A DNA stretch of 64,000 nucleotides from Parastagonospora avenae f. sp. tritici 18332-5 (taxonomy: Eukaryota > Ascomycota > Dothideomycetes > Pleosporales > Phaeosphaeriaceae). A model generated the notes under the pieces. The model was not told where the DNA came from. It saw only the letters and a program-made list of their open reading frames with translations, and did no database searches. Shown here in pieces: positions 47,986 to 57,318 of this stretch. Position 1 is the stretch's first letter. The number at the start of each line of letters is the position of its first letter. The stretch spans positions 1 to 64,000 of the forward strand of contig JAFJTR010000031.1 of assembly GCA_022559985.1 (NCBI GenBank), read 5' to 3'. A program made the translations under genes and the position numbers.

Positions 47986-48978
47986 TCACGATGCTTTCCC
48001 GACAGCAGTTTTAGCTTCTTTCATACAAGCGTCCAGTATGGCGTCGAATATAAACTTGGAGTTGGTCAGGCGGTAACGACAGGTATCCTCATCGAAGACC
48101 TGATGCTCGTGGAAGACACAAGAATTCTTTAAGCCATGCTTGGCCAGTTGAGGGACTGTCTTGGTGGCATCTGTCTCTCCCTCTTCAGGTGGTTGGCCTC
48201 TTTGAGCCTGTGTAGTCATGACGTCTAGTGTGAAACCTGGGTGTAGCTTTTTTAGCTTTCCTGAATCCAAAGTCGGCTTTACAGGCGTCCAGAAATATAT
48301 GGTTGAGAGTACAAGGTAGCGCGAGAGCATAGCGGTGGCCGGTAGTTTAGTGTAAGCAAGGTCAATGATCTCTATGTCGTCTGGGTCTGGGTACAGTCCA
48401 AATGAGATGCAGTAGCCCACGTAGGTAGACATAACGTCGTCTCTGAGTTGGGGAATGCTGTATCTGTCTGCGAAGATGTACAGTCGGACTAGAGCCTTTA
48501 CGACTTCCTGATAGGTGTTTTGCCAAGCTGGGTTGCTATGGAAGCGTCTGTCCAGTTCTTCTGGACCTAGTATTCGAAGTACTGGTGATTTTCCAGAGAC
48601 GTACTCGTCGAATATGCGTTTCCGAGGACGCCTTCGGCCTGCCGGGTTTACTTTTGAGTTGACGGCGTCGCCAGCAATATTCGTGACTACTTTTGAACCA
48701 TTAGAATAGCCCAGGAGTGGCTCTGGAGGCGAGGCAGGGAGATATTGTGAGTGGAGCCACGCCAGAAATGTGCGGAATGTGGCTTCACTCACATCACGAA
48801 GCGTGATGGTGCCTTCTTTGACACCAAGAAATGAACGATCAATGGCGCCACGAAAGAATGTTGACACTGAGCAGATGAGGTGCCGGTAAACCATGATATC
48901 CACTGCGTCTGCCGGTTTCCCCACACGCACCAGAACCATGTCGAAGTTCATATTACTGTTGTCATCAGCAACTATCAC
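47986..48978 (-). CDS. BTB/POZ-domain protein
   Basis: Single-exon protein of 330 aa. Fungal BTB proteins of this size often serve as interaction or Cullin-3 adaptor modules, but specific roles are mostly unknown. The BTB fold covers about residues 12-80: MVLVRVGKPADAVDIMVYRH, SVSTFFRGAIDRSFLG, EGTITLRDVSEATFRTFLAWLHSQY. After a short basic linker (RRRPRKR) come ALVRLYIFADRYSIPQLRDDV and helical repeats typical of this fungal group. A conserved Cys/His-containing tail reads CVFHEHQVFDEDTCRYRL. It is a tandem paralogue of the frameshifted gene on its 3' side. The start may be at the inner Met (NMNFDMV). Confidence 0.85.
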   Translation of the reverse strand: MIVADDNSNMNFDMVLVRVGKPADAVDIMVYRHLICSVSTFFRGAIDRSFLGVKEGTITLRDVSEATFRTFLAWLHSQYLPASPPEPLLGYSNGSKVVTNIAGDAVNSKVNPAGRRRPRKRIFDEYVSGKSPVLRILGPEELDRRFHSNPAWQNTYQEVVKALVRLYIFADRYSIPQLRDDVMSTYVGYCISFGLYPDPDDIEIIDLAYTKLPATAMLSRYLVLSTIYFWTPVKPTLDSGKLKKLHPGFTLDVMTTQAQRGQPPEEGETDATKTVPQLAKHGLKNSCVFHEHQVFDEDTCRYRLTNSKFIFDAILDACMKEAKTAVGKAS

Positions 48979-49453
48979 AGATGCAGGAGTCTGAGAGATT
49001 CATAGCATACGAGAAATGCGGCACACAATAACCCGGAGCCTTTGCGCCATGGTTTCCACGCGAGCTGAATTGCCGACTTTGGACATTGGTGTCATGGTAT
49101 GCAGGTGTAGGGTGGGTGCTGGACTTGGCAGAACAGTGGGATACAGTCCTAGTCGTGATCTGTCGATATATGCGGCTCCGGGCTATCATCTTTCTGCATA
49201 CCGCTTCTAGGAGAAATTATGTTCTGCATTGGTGTTCTTGTACGATCCTGGACCTGTCAAATTACAGTGTTGTTTCAATGTTGTCGCCTTCGAACTTTCG
49301 CAGACGGCTGCTAGTCTGCTAGCGCGCCACAACAGGTTTAGCCTGCCTGTTGGACTTGGCACACCACACAAGCGAACACCCCGATCAATATTCTGATTCT
49401 CTCTGATTGACCCCAACGACAACCACTTCGACATCCCGACACCCGTAGTCACG
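48979..49453. other. divergent promoter region, BTB and RPL39 genes
   Basis: About 475 bp between divergent genes. No separate gene recognised. Confidence 0.45.
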
Positions 49454-49767
49454 ATGCCGGTACGAGCCAACCCGCCACCAGGATACTGCCGACCGAGATG
49501 ATCTGACAATATCGCAGTCCCAAAAGTCCTTCCGCACCAAGCAGAAGCTTGCCCGCGCGCAGAAGCAGAACCGCCCCATCCCCCAGTGGATCCGCCTGAG
49601 GACCAACAACACCATCAGGTACGCAATATTCGAGAGCGGCCGTCACCAGGCTGCTGTCGCGACACCAAAATGCGACAAAGCACGTACAAATGGGAACAGC
49701 AGACTAACAGCACCACAGGTACAACGCCAAGCGACGACATTGGCGCAAGACTCGTCTCGGTATCTAG
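49454..49767 (+). CDS. RPL39: 60S ribosomal protein eL39
   Basis: Small, very basic protein of the large ribosomal subunit, lining the exit tunnel. Three exons: 49454..49459, 49518..49618 and 49719..49767; 51 aa, the exact eukaryotic length. The first exon codes only Met-Pro; the second begins SQKSFRTKQKLARAQKQNRP and ends NNTI plus two bases; the third gives YNAKRRHWRKTRLGI. Each junction is canonical GT-AG and the translation matches the family without gaps. Introns in ribosomal protein genes are common in fungi. Confidence 0.98.
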
Positions 49768-50516
49768 ACGACTCGCCCCCACACCCTCAGCCTCGATTGC
49801 CGATTTCTCATACCCTTCTTCACGTCAAATACCAACACGAACGAGCAATCACGAGCGTCATGCACGACATGGCGACAGGCACTGGAGCGAGGTCTACCTT
49901 ATGCATGGAGTAGAATGGTGGGCACGTTACTTCACCGTATACTCTCACTCTGGCGCAATGGGTCTGAAAAGAATATCGGAAATCAAGTCATGATGGAACA
50001 GGCTAGGCAGTGATAATGAATGCACTTGCTAAGTCACACAAACAATGGTCTTGCATGCGTGATGCGAATACACGATGTGTCAACATAATCTGGATTGGGT
50101 GTAACCGTTGGAGGCCATGGTCATTTGCTGATACAGACGGTTCCGTGAGCTCTCACCTGCTACTGGAGTGACAATTAGACCGAGCAGCGCCGCCTGAGGG
50201 GCCACTAAATCGGATTCTCGTGCTTGTTTCCAGCATACAAGACTTGTACAGACCCATGCGGCATCCCCTCTCTCCAATTTGCACCGATTTCGCCTTCCGC
50301 GGTCTCAAAAGCTTTGTTCTCGGTCCCAGAATTAATTATTAGAATGACTGAAGGCCGCGCGCGTCATTGCAGCAGTCCTACTTGCGCGTCCACCGGCCCA
50401 ATACTCCGCCTTAGGTGACATTCTTCATCAACTAGCCCTTACTGTCTTCTCGCCCAACAATTGCGCAATATCGCTTAACCTCATTACAACGATCTTGATT
50501 AACATGCCCATTCCCC
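49768..50516. other. convergent intergenic region
   Basis: About 750 bp between the 3' ends of RPL39 and the amidohydrolase gene. Nothing recognised. Confidence 0.45.
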
Positions 50517-51449
50517 TCACGACTGCCCACTCCTGACCTGAAACTTGGGCCTCTCACTCAAATCCACCACAAGACACTTCTCCTCACTCTTCCCACACGT
50601 CTCGAACAGACTAACCACGCCCATCTGGATCTTAATCACCGTCGTGCTCCCCGCATAGCACACGCCCTTCTCGACGCCACACCGATTTGCCAACACCACA
50701 TACACCGGCTTCTCGCTCTTGCTATCGACGATCGGCTGGAAGCGCTCGACCCAGTACGCCACGGTCGCGATGTCCGGCTGCGTGGGTTCCTGCATGAGCT
50801 CCTCGGCCGTCAAGTGACATAGCCAAGCCATGCTGACGCAGAGCAAGGGCGTCTTGTGCGTTAGCGCAGTCCGCGCGAATTCATACGATTCCCACGGCGC
50901 GGTGAAACGGTAGGGATTGATGTCCATGCATATGCCGAGGGTGACGTCGCCGAGGGCGCCCAAGGGGCCGGAGTAGAAGGGCTGGTCAGGTGATGTAGCG
51001 TTTGAAAGGATGTGCGTGTTATCGGCCGGGCCCTCAGACGACCACGTCTCGTCGGTATAGTAGAGGAAGGATTTGCGGTAGTTGTGGAGGATTTGGCCAG
51101 TTGGAGACACGGTCACGGTGGAGTTGTACTGCGTTGGTGGCGTGGAGGTTGTGATTTCGGGATACCCGATTGTGACGTGACATGTGTAGTGCTGGGCGAC
51201 TTGGACGGCCCATTGTGTACTCACGCCTGCGGTTGTGGGCTCGAGGTATGGTCTTATCTCGTCGAGCGAGTGGAAGTTGTAGCCCGAGAAGGCGAGTTCG
51301 GGTAACACGAGCCAATCGAGATCAGACGGTATCCGTGTTTCTTGTAATATGACATCCGCGCGGCGTATGTTCTCCTGCACTTTGCCTACTTCTGGGGCGA
51401 ATTGAAGACATGCGATCTTCATGTTTTGTTCTTTGTTGTCTGTTGCCAT
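50517..51449 (-). CDS. Nta1-like N-terminal amidohydrolase (nitrilase superfamily)
   Basis: Nitrilase-superfamily enzyme; Nta1 deamidates N-terminal Asn/Gln in the N-degron pathway. Single exon of 310 aa from the ATG at 51449 (MATDNKEQ); an upstream in-frame ATG at 51566 adds an unlikely extension. The catalytic Glu-Lys-Cys triad is visible: Glu51 in LPELAFSGYNF, Lys126 in NYRKSFLYYTDETW and Cys174 in GICMDINPYRF. The GICMDINPY context and length favour Nta1 over general nitrilases. The text continues VYVVLANRCGVEKGVCYAGS, a normal late-domain block. It shares a divergent promoter with COQ8. Confidence 0.88.
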   Translation of the reverse strand: MATDNKEQNMKIACLQFAPEVGKVQENIRRADVILQETRIPSDLDWLVLPELAFSGYNFHSLDEIRPYLEPTTAGVSTQWAVQVAQHYTCHVTIGYPEITTSTPPTQYNSTVTVSPTGQILHNYRKSFLYYTDETWSSEGPADNTHILSNATSPDQPFYSGPLGALGDVTLGICMDINPYRFTAPWESYEFARTALTHKTPLLCVSMAWLCHLTAEELMQEPTQPDIATVAYWVERFQPIVDSKSEKPVYVVLANRCGVEKGVCYAGSTTVIKIQMGVVSLFETCGKSEEKCLVVDLSERPKFQVRSGQS

Positions 51450-52002
51450 GGGCTGGGATGTGGATGTGTTCAACTTGAAGAGCGCAACGAGATTGGGGCG
51501 GGAAGAGCTGGATATATAAAGTTCCAAAGCGAGAGGACTCGGTGAGCCACGCAAAGGATAAACCACAGCCAGTCAACGCCAGAAACACTTTCACTACTAC
51601 TGATGCCGGTGGTGGGGTGCGGGAAGCGGGGCACTTTAGTGTTGAGCGACTCAGTCGGCACAATGGGCCGCAAATGAAAGCTGGAGGTCTTGAGGCTTTT
51701 CGGTTGTATTTGTCACGACGCAGTGACTTGCTTTTGCTCGTGTTACTCGGGAGCGAAGCCATTGTGCTGTACAGCTGTCTGGAAGCTGTAGTGGGGACGT
51801 ACCTGCAGTGGTACTAGCCCGCCTGGTGTGTGATTGGCTGGCACGTGCAGGGTAGCCGAGCTTAGCTGCATCAAGCTATGACGCGATGATGGGATGGTTT
51901 TGAGGGCACATACAGCATCAGCAAAGTCTCCACGCATCGTGCAGTTGTCGGACAAGCTGCGTCATGAATCGGCTATCACCGTAGCCCTTCACAACAATCC
52001 CA
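51450..52002. other. divergent promoter region, Nta1-like and COQ8 genes
   Basis: About 550 bp. Open frames here on both strands lack motifs. A GGATATATAAAG element near 51508 gives a TATA-like box for the minus-strand gene. Confidence 0.5.
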
Positions 52003-54662
52003 ATGGCAGGCAGACGGCTCGTCGATGCCGCGAAGCTCTTCAATGCCTCCAAGTCGATAACACAGAAGCACATTGCGCTGCGGTCAAACCAACTCGAGAA
52101 ATTCAACAAGACATCGAGTCTAGCGAAAGCCGTCAAGAACCAGACTGACCGGATCACGCTTACGGCAGCTGCGGCAATCGAACTCTCGAAACGTTTCAGC
52201 GAAGAAGCCCCGGCATACGCCAGAGCTGCTGCAAAACAGGCGACGGGCACGCCCAAATCACACGACGATATACCGCGTAGAGAAACAGTAGAGCGCAGTA
52301 ATGGCGCACCAGGGAAGGAGGAAGGCTTGCAACAAGATCATCACTATGAACAGTCTGAGCAGAATTCGTCTGTTAGGCCCCCACCAGAGGCAAAACTCGA
52401 GATAGAGCAGGAAGAAGCACTACGGCGGCCACTGCCGGATGGAACCATTCCGACATCTGGCGTGACGCTCGAGCAGGAGGAGAGGAGCCCAGATACTTTC
52501 TCGGAGCGACCAGTGGGAGAAGCTCCAAAAGAGCCTCTCATCGACGAGAAGCACGACCCGGCTCGAGACGAAGACGAGGGCATCAAACCAGTAGAGTCCG
52601 ACGAGAGCACCATACCACTCCCGGGCCAACCAAGAGGTACATCCTCAGCTGTGACAGAAACTATACCGGCGCATGCGGAAGACGTCCAACGACCACCTGC
52701 ATCCTCGCGAATTAATGACCTACAAAAAGGGCATGATCGAGATGTCTTCTATTCGAGATCAGCCGAGTCACAACCTTCCCCATCTTCACTCCCCCGCGTG
52801 CAGATACCGAATCACACAACGACGAGACAAGCGAGTGACGAACATGTGGATGATAAGCACTTGAATCAGGACGTCTTCTACAAGCAGGATACAAGGCAAG
52901 TTCCCCCAGAGCAGGAGGGGTTGCCTGGAGGCATCAACACAGATGTCTTCCATTCGACACGAGTTAAAGAGATGCTTGGGAACGACCCAAACTCACGCAG
53001 GGCACATATGAAAAGGAGAGGACCGAGCATAAATCCCTTTATTCCGCCACAGTATCAAGCTGGTCACGGACATGACACAGTGGCGAGCAAGCAGACACAG
53101 CCCCAGAAGCCCGACCTGCCCGCGCAGCCAACGCAGGCACAGACGACCGAGCAGGAGATGCAGAATTGGGCGTCACAATTGGCTCAAGACGCACAGAGCA
53201 ACACGGCGACAACCGAAGTATGCCAATTTCCACCCAATTTACGAAGTATACTGATTAGCTGACAGCAACACCCCAGATAATCGATGAAACGGCCGCGACA
53301 GAACCAGAAAAGGCTCCATATGCTCTCCGAGAGTCACGCGTACCGTCTTCCCGATTCGGTCGGATGTGGCAGTATGCCGGCCTGGGTACAAGCATGGCCC
53401 TAGGCGCTGTTGGTGAGAGTCTTCGACGCGTAACAGGGAGCGCTGCCTCAACAGGTGGCTCTCTCATGCTCAGCCCTGGCAATATCGAAATACTGGTCTC
53501 GAAACTGTCCAAGATGCGAGGCGCTGCTCTCAAGCTTGGACAGATGATCAGTATCCAGGACATGAAGATGCTCCCACCACAGATACACGATGTTTTGCAG
53601 CGCGTGCAAGACAGTGCAGACTACATGCCAGCATACCAACGCAACAAAGTCCTTACAAGCAACCTGGGCGAAAACTGGCGCGACCTTTTCGATTCCTTCG
53701 AAGATGTCCCCATCGCAGCAGCGTCAATTGGGCAAGTCCACAAAGCAGTGCTCAAATCCAACGGACAAGCAGTAGCTGTAAAGATTCAATATCCAGGTGT
53801 TGCTAGCTCCATCGACTCCGACCTCAACAACCTTTCAGTACTTCTGACTGCATCTCGACTTCTCCCAAGGGGATTGTTCCTCGACAAGACCATCGCGAAT
53901 GCGCGCACGGAGCTAGGATGGGAGTGCAACTATACGCGCGAGGCAGAATGTCAGATGCGATTTCGCGATTTCCTCGCAGACGACACCGACGCCTTTACTG
54001 TTCCCAAAGTCTTCTTTGAGGCAAGCGGGCCTACTGTCCTCACCGCAGAACTGATGCACGGTGTTGGCGTCACCAAGCTCAAGACTTTGAAGCAAGAGCA
54101 GCGCGACTGGATAGGCACACAGATTTTGCGCTTGTGTTTGCGAGAGATTGTCGAGTTCAAGTTCATGCAGACTGATCCTAACTGGACGAATTTCCTGTAC
54201 AACGCTAAAGCGCAGAAGGTTGAACTTCTCGACTTCGGCGCATCACGCGAGTATCCCGATGAATTCGTCGGACCCTATGTCAACATTCTCATTGGCGCAT
54301 CACAAGGAGATCGCAATGCGATTCGCGATGGCTCCATCGAGCTCGGATATTTAACAGGAGACGAATCTCGCACCATGCTGGACGCACACATCCAATCCGT
54401 CTTGACACTTGCGGAACCCTTCAAAGCCGACGGGCCGGAGATCTACGACTTCAGAGACCAGACCATCACAGACCGCGTGCGCGAATTGATCCCAGTAATG
54501 GTAAAAGAGCGCCTCGCCCCACCACCTGAAGAAACATACTCCCTGCACCGCAAACTCTCCGGCGCATTCCTACTCTGCGCAAGACTGGGAAGCCGAGTCC
54601 CGTGTCGCGAGTTATTCAGTAAAGCGATATCAACGTGGGAGGGGAAGGGGAAAATACTATAA
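52003..54662 (+). CDS. COQ8: COQ8/ABC1 atypical kinase of coenzyme Q biosynthesis
   Basis: Mitochondrial UbiB-family protein needed to assemble the coenzyme Q synthesis complex. Exons are 52003..53217 and 53277..54662 with a 59 bp intron; 866 aa. The first 400 residues form a long disordered extension with three DVF(Y/H) units (about 247, 290 and 314) and INPFIPPQYQ. The UbiB domain follows: MWQYAGLGTSMALGAVGESL, the KxGQ motif as KLGQMISIQD (Lys at about 491), AAASIGQVHKAVL, AVKIQYPG with the nucleotide lysine, FMQTDPNWTNFLY and LLDFGASREYP. These are diagnostic of COQ8/ADCK3. It looks intact. Confidence 0.95.
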
Positions 54663-54725
54663 CCGCCATAGCCAATTGTGTTTGTACGGGTAGGTGTAGA
54701 TGTAATGTTCTCAATATTTGTATAC

Positions 54726-54872
54726 TCATCCGCGCGCTTCAAACTGAACCATCCTATTCGTGCGCTTCTTGTACACGCTTCGAAACCCGCATTCCTTGCA
54801 CCGAATCGGCTCGCCTTGTTTGATCCGGACGGGCTCGAGACATCCTTTTCCACCCGCGCAGTCGTAATACAT
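54726..54872 (-). CDS. RPB12-like RNA polymerase zinc-ribbon subunit (ABC10-alpha)
   Basis: Smallest shared subunit of RNA polymerases I, II and III. The ATG at 54872 is the only one upstream in this frame before a stop, giving 48 aa. The C-terminal half is unmistakable: GEPIRCKECGFRSVYKKRTN and RMVQFEARG. The first cysteine pair is unusual: YDCAGGKGCLEPV, i.e. C-x5-C instead of the normal C-x2-C. The same frame runs upstream without ATG through PAEPWV and an acidic Ser/Thr/Pro-rich stretch to a TAA at 55068-55070. Fungal RPB12 usually has 25-30 residues before the zinc ribbon, so an upstream start exon may be missing from this model. Confidence 0.75.
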   Translation of the reverse strand: MYYDCAGGKGCLEPVRIKQGEPIRCKECGFRSVYKKRTNRMVQFEARG

Positions 54873-55067
54873 GACCCACGGCTCTGCAGGTAGGACTGGT
54901 GCTTGTACGGGTCTTGCTGCTGGAGCGCGATACGGCAGATCTGGCCACTCAGTTGGAGTAACACCGATGATTGCGATGCGATTCGAAGACACCGGCGTGG
55001 TTGTTGCAGCAGGCGTCGCAGGCGATGACTCGCCGGATTCCGACGCGGATACTTCTTCGCCTGTTTC

Positions 55068-55375
55068 TTATCCGGATTCAGGTTCTGAAGTAGGAGTTTT
55101 GGTGGGTTCTTCTTGTCCAATGTCTTGTTAATACACTTGTTGCTGTTGCGCGGCGGAAATAGATTGGACTTCACGTACCCTCGTCCTCTCCATGCAGCGC
55201 CTCAATTGCCTCGTGCATTTCCATACTTAGTGTGCGTCCTTTTGCTGACAGTGACGCCACATCTACATCACCGACCGATATCTTCGCGGGCACGTCGAAT
55301 GTAAATTTACTGTCTTCTCTCCAACGTTTGCGCACTATCCATTCTCCCCTCCTCCTCCTCCCTCCTCCCTCCTCT
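55068..55375 (-). CDS. uncharacterised protein, 3' exons only; 5' part unresolved
   Basis: A reading frame with good coding character: GEWIVRKRWREDSKFTFDVP, then AKISVGDVDVASLSAKGRTL and MEMHEAIEALHGEDE up to 55179. A 55 bp GTACGT...CAAG intron follows, then DIGQEEPTKTPTSEPESG and TAA at 55068. I do not recognise the family. Upstream, other frames also look coding (VRATAVFKADYAADDEEVE to 55449; KNVAKDDVEAKKDVKEEEEL near 55400) but sit out of frame with each other across a purine-rich repeat. A start could lie at 55929 (MSVFWSSLYDKASV). The locus is either damaged by repeat slippage or carries introns I could not define. Confidence 0.42.
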
Positions 55376-55420
55376 CTAACTCCTCCTCTCTAACTCCTCC
55401 TCTTCTTTCACATCCTTCTT
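55335..55420. repeat. pyrimidine/purine-rich microsatellite-like tract
   Basis: On the plus strand nearly pure C/T triplets and CTCTCTAACTCCTCCT units repeat; the minus strand reads AGGAGG/GAGAGG. It lies within a probable coding locus and is a likely slippage site. Confidence 0.75.
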
Positions 55421-55946
55421 TGCTTCCACGTCATCCTTAGCCACATTCTTACTCTACCTCCTCGTCGTCGGCGGCATAATCAGCCTTAAATACAGCCGTC
55501 GCCCGTACTGATTGCACTCTATTGTGTGGTTGGGGGTGCGGCGTGGGGGTGAGGGGGTGTCGGATCTGAGACAGGGCGGGAGGAAGAGGGTGGATATGAT
55601 GGAGAGGAAAGATGTTGAGTGAGACATGGTGGTAATTGTGATGGTTCCGATGGGGCTGGGGAACAAAGGATTGTGGTGTGGGAGAGAGCGGCGGTGTTGA
55701 TGGGTGGGGTGGACAAAGGGGATTGTTGATGGATGGACGGATGGGTAGGAAGGGATGACGTATGCGATGAGGATGTGTATTTGTGGGATGTGTTGGATTT
55801 GGCGGTGGATTGGGGTGAGCGGTTACTGCTTTGGGAATGAGAGGACGAGTCTGCATTACGTGATATCTGTATTCTTTTTTTCCTGGTAACGCTCGCTTTA
55901 TCGTACAAAGAACTCCAAAATACGCTCATCGACTATCATCAACTAT

Positions 55947-57318
55947 CTATTTTTGCTCAATTTTCTTCTCCGCGTTCTTTCTTGCTTTCTCGTTGTACCA
56001 CAACCACGCCGCGAGTGCGATGAAGGATCCAAATCCACTTGCCATGATCATCCTACCTCTGAATCCTTGTTTCTTCTTCAGCGCCTCATCGCCGCCAAGA
56101 ATGACCACCGCTTTCTTTGACCAAGTGTACTCTAGTCCGCTGTAAATCGTGGTACTGGCGACAATGGCCGACATGCCTTGGACCATAGTTCTGACACCCG
56201 CCTCACCACCTAGCGCATCCTGAATCGACAACAACAGCCCGCCTGCTGCAGACTGAGTCGCAGATGGATCGTGCAGTAGATTCGTGCACGGCAGCGTACC
56301 CAACAACGTCAACTGCAGGAACGTGTTGAACTTGGAAATACCGGTAGGGTGTACCTCAGCGCTCGGAAGACTGAAGTCCCAATACCTCGCCATAGTCTTC
56401 GGCGCAGGCAACGAAGCGTAGCGATAGTACAGCGCAGAGATCGCAAGACTGACATCGCGTCCCAGGATCAGGGCAAAGAGCGGCATGGGTAAGCTGCCGT
56501 TGACAGCTAGGCAGGTGACTAGAGTGGTCATCAGGAACTTGTCGGCCATGGGGTCGACGACGCTGCCAACGACGGTTTGAAGTTTCCATTTGCGCGCTAT
56601 CCAGCCGTCCAGGAGGTCGGAGACGGCAGCGTAGGTGAAGAGGGAGAAGGCGTAGAGGTGCTGGTTATGGATGATGAGGTATCCGACCATGGGTGTGGCG
56701 ATTAGGCGTGTTAGGGTCAGGAAGTTGGGGAGGTTGTAGATATTCTCATGGCGGGTGGTGTTGAGCTTGAGTGTTGATTTCAGAGTTGTTGCAAGTTTGG
56801 CAGTTGTGTATGATGGTGGCTCATTCTGTGAGAAGATTAGCATGTATCCACCAAAATTTTGTACACTGAGGCCCAAGTCGTGATGATAAATTTGAGTTGA
56901 GATGGTTAGAGCGTGTCACTCATTATCCAGATACCCCCAAGTGCATATTCACTCGTTGGTTGTACGCAAACTTGCTTGCTTGGAAGGGAGTCTACCAACG
57001 TTCACGCATATTTATAGAGTTGCAACCTACCTGCGGTGGTTTTGACGAGGATGACGTAGCGTCTTCTGGCCTTGCTTGTCGTACACACGAGGTGCTGAAA
57101 GCTTCTGGCTTGTGTAGATGGGCACTATGATTATTCTTCAGCGCTGATAGCGCTTTGCTGTGACGAGATATGCCACTTTGGCCCAATGAACACGAGGCAC
57201 GTGAGGGTGACCATCTGAGGTATCGTGCTGACCACGGAAGTCGGAGTACGGCCCGTGGCCCGATCGATGAGCACAAGGCAGACCGTACCGTGATAGACGG
57301 TATCCTGGCAGCGGCCAT
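55947..57318 (-). CDS. CRD1: mitochondrial cardiolipin synthase (CDP-alcohol phosphatidyltransferase)
   Basis: Inner-membrane enzyme that joins CDP-diacylglycerol and phosphatidylglycerol to make cardiolipin. Exons are 57318..57031 and 56825..55947 with a 205 bp intron holding a GCTAAT branch-like site; 388 aa. Exon 1 is Arg/Ser/Ala-rich (AVLRLPWSARYLRWSPSRAS) with no acidic residues at first, a clear mitochondrial presequence. Exon 2 begins NEPPSYTTAK, then ENIYNLPNFLTLTRLIATP. The CDP-OH-P motif D-x2-DG-x2-AR-x8-G-x3-D-x3-D is SDLLDGWIARKWKLQTVVGS followed by VVDPMADKF (Asp 166, 169, 187, 191). Several membrane helices follow. Length and presequence favour CRD1 over phosphatidylglycerol-phosphate synthase. 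Confidence 0.92.
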
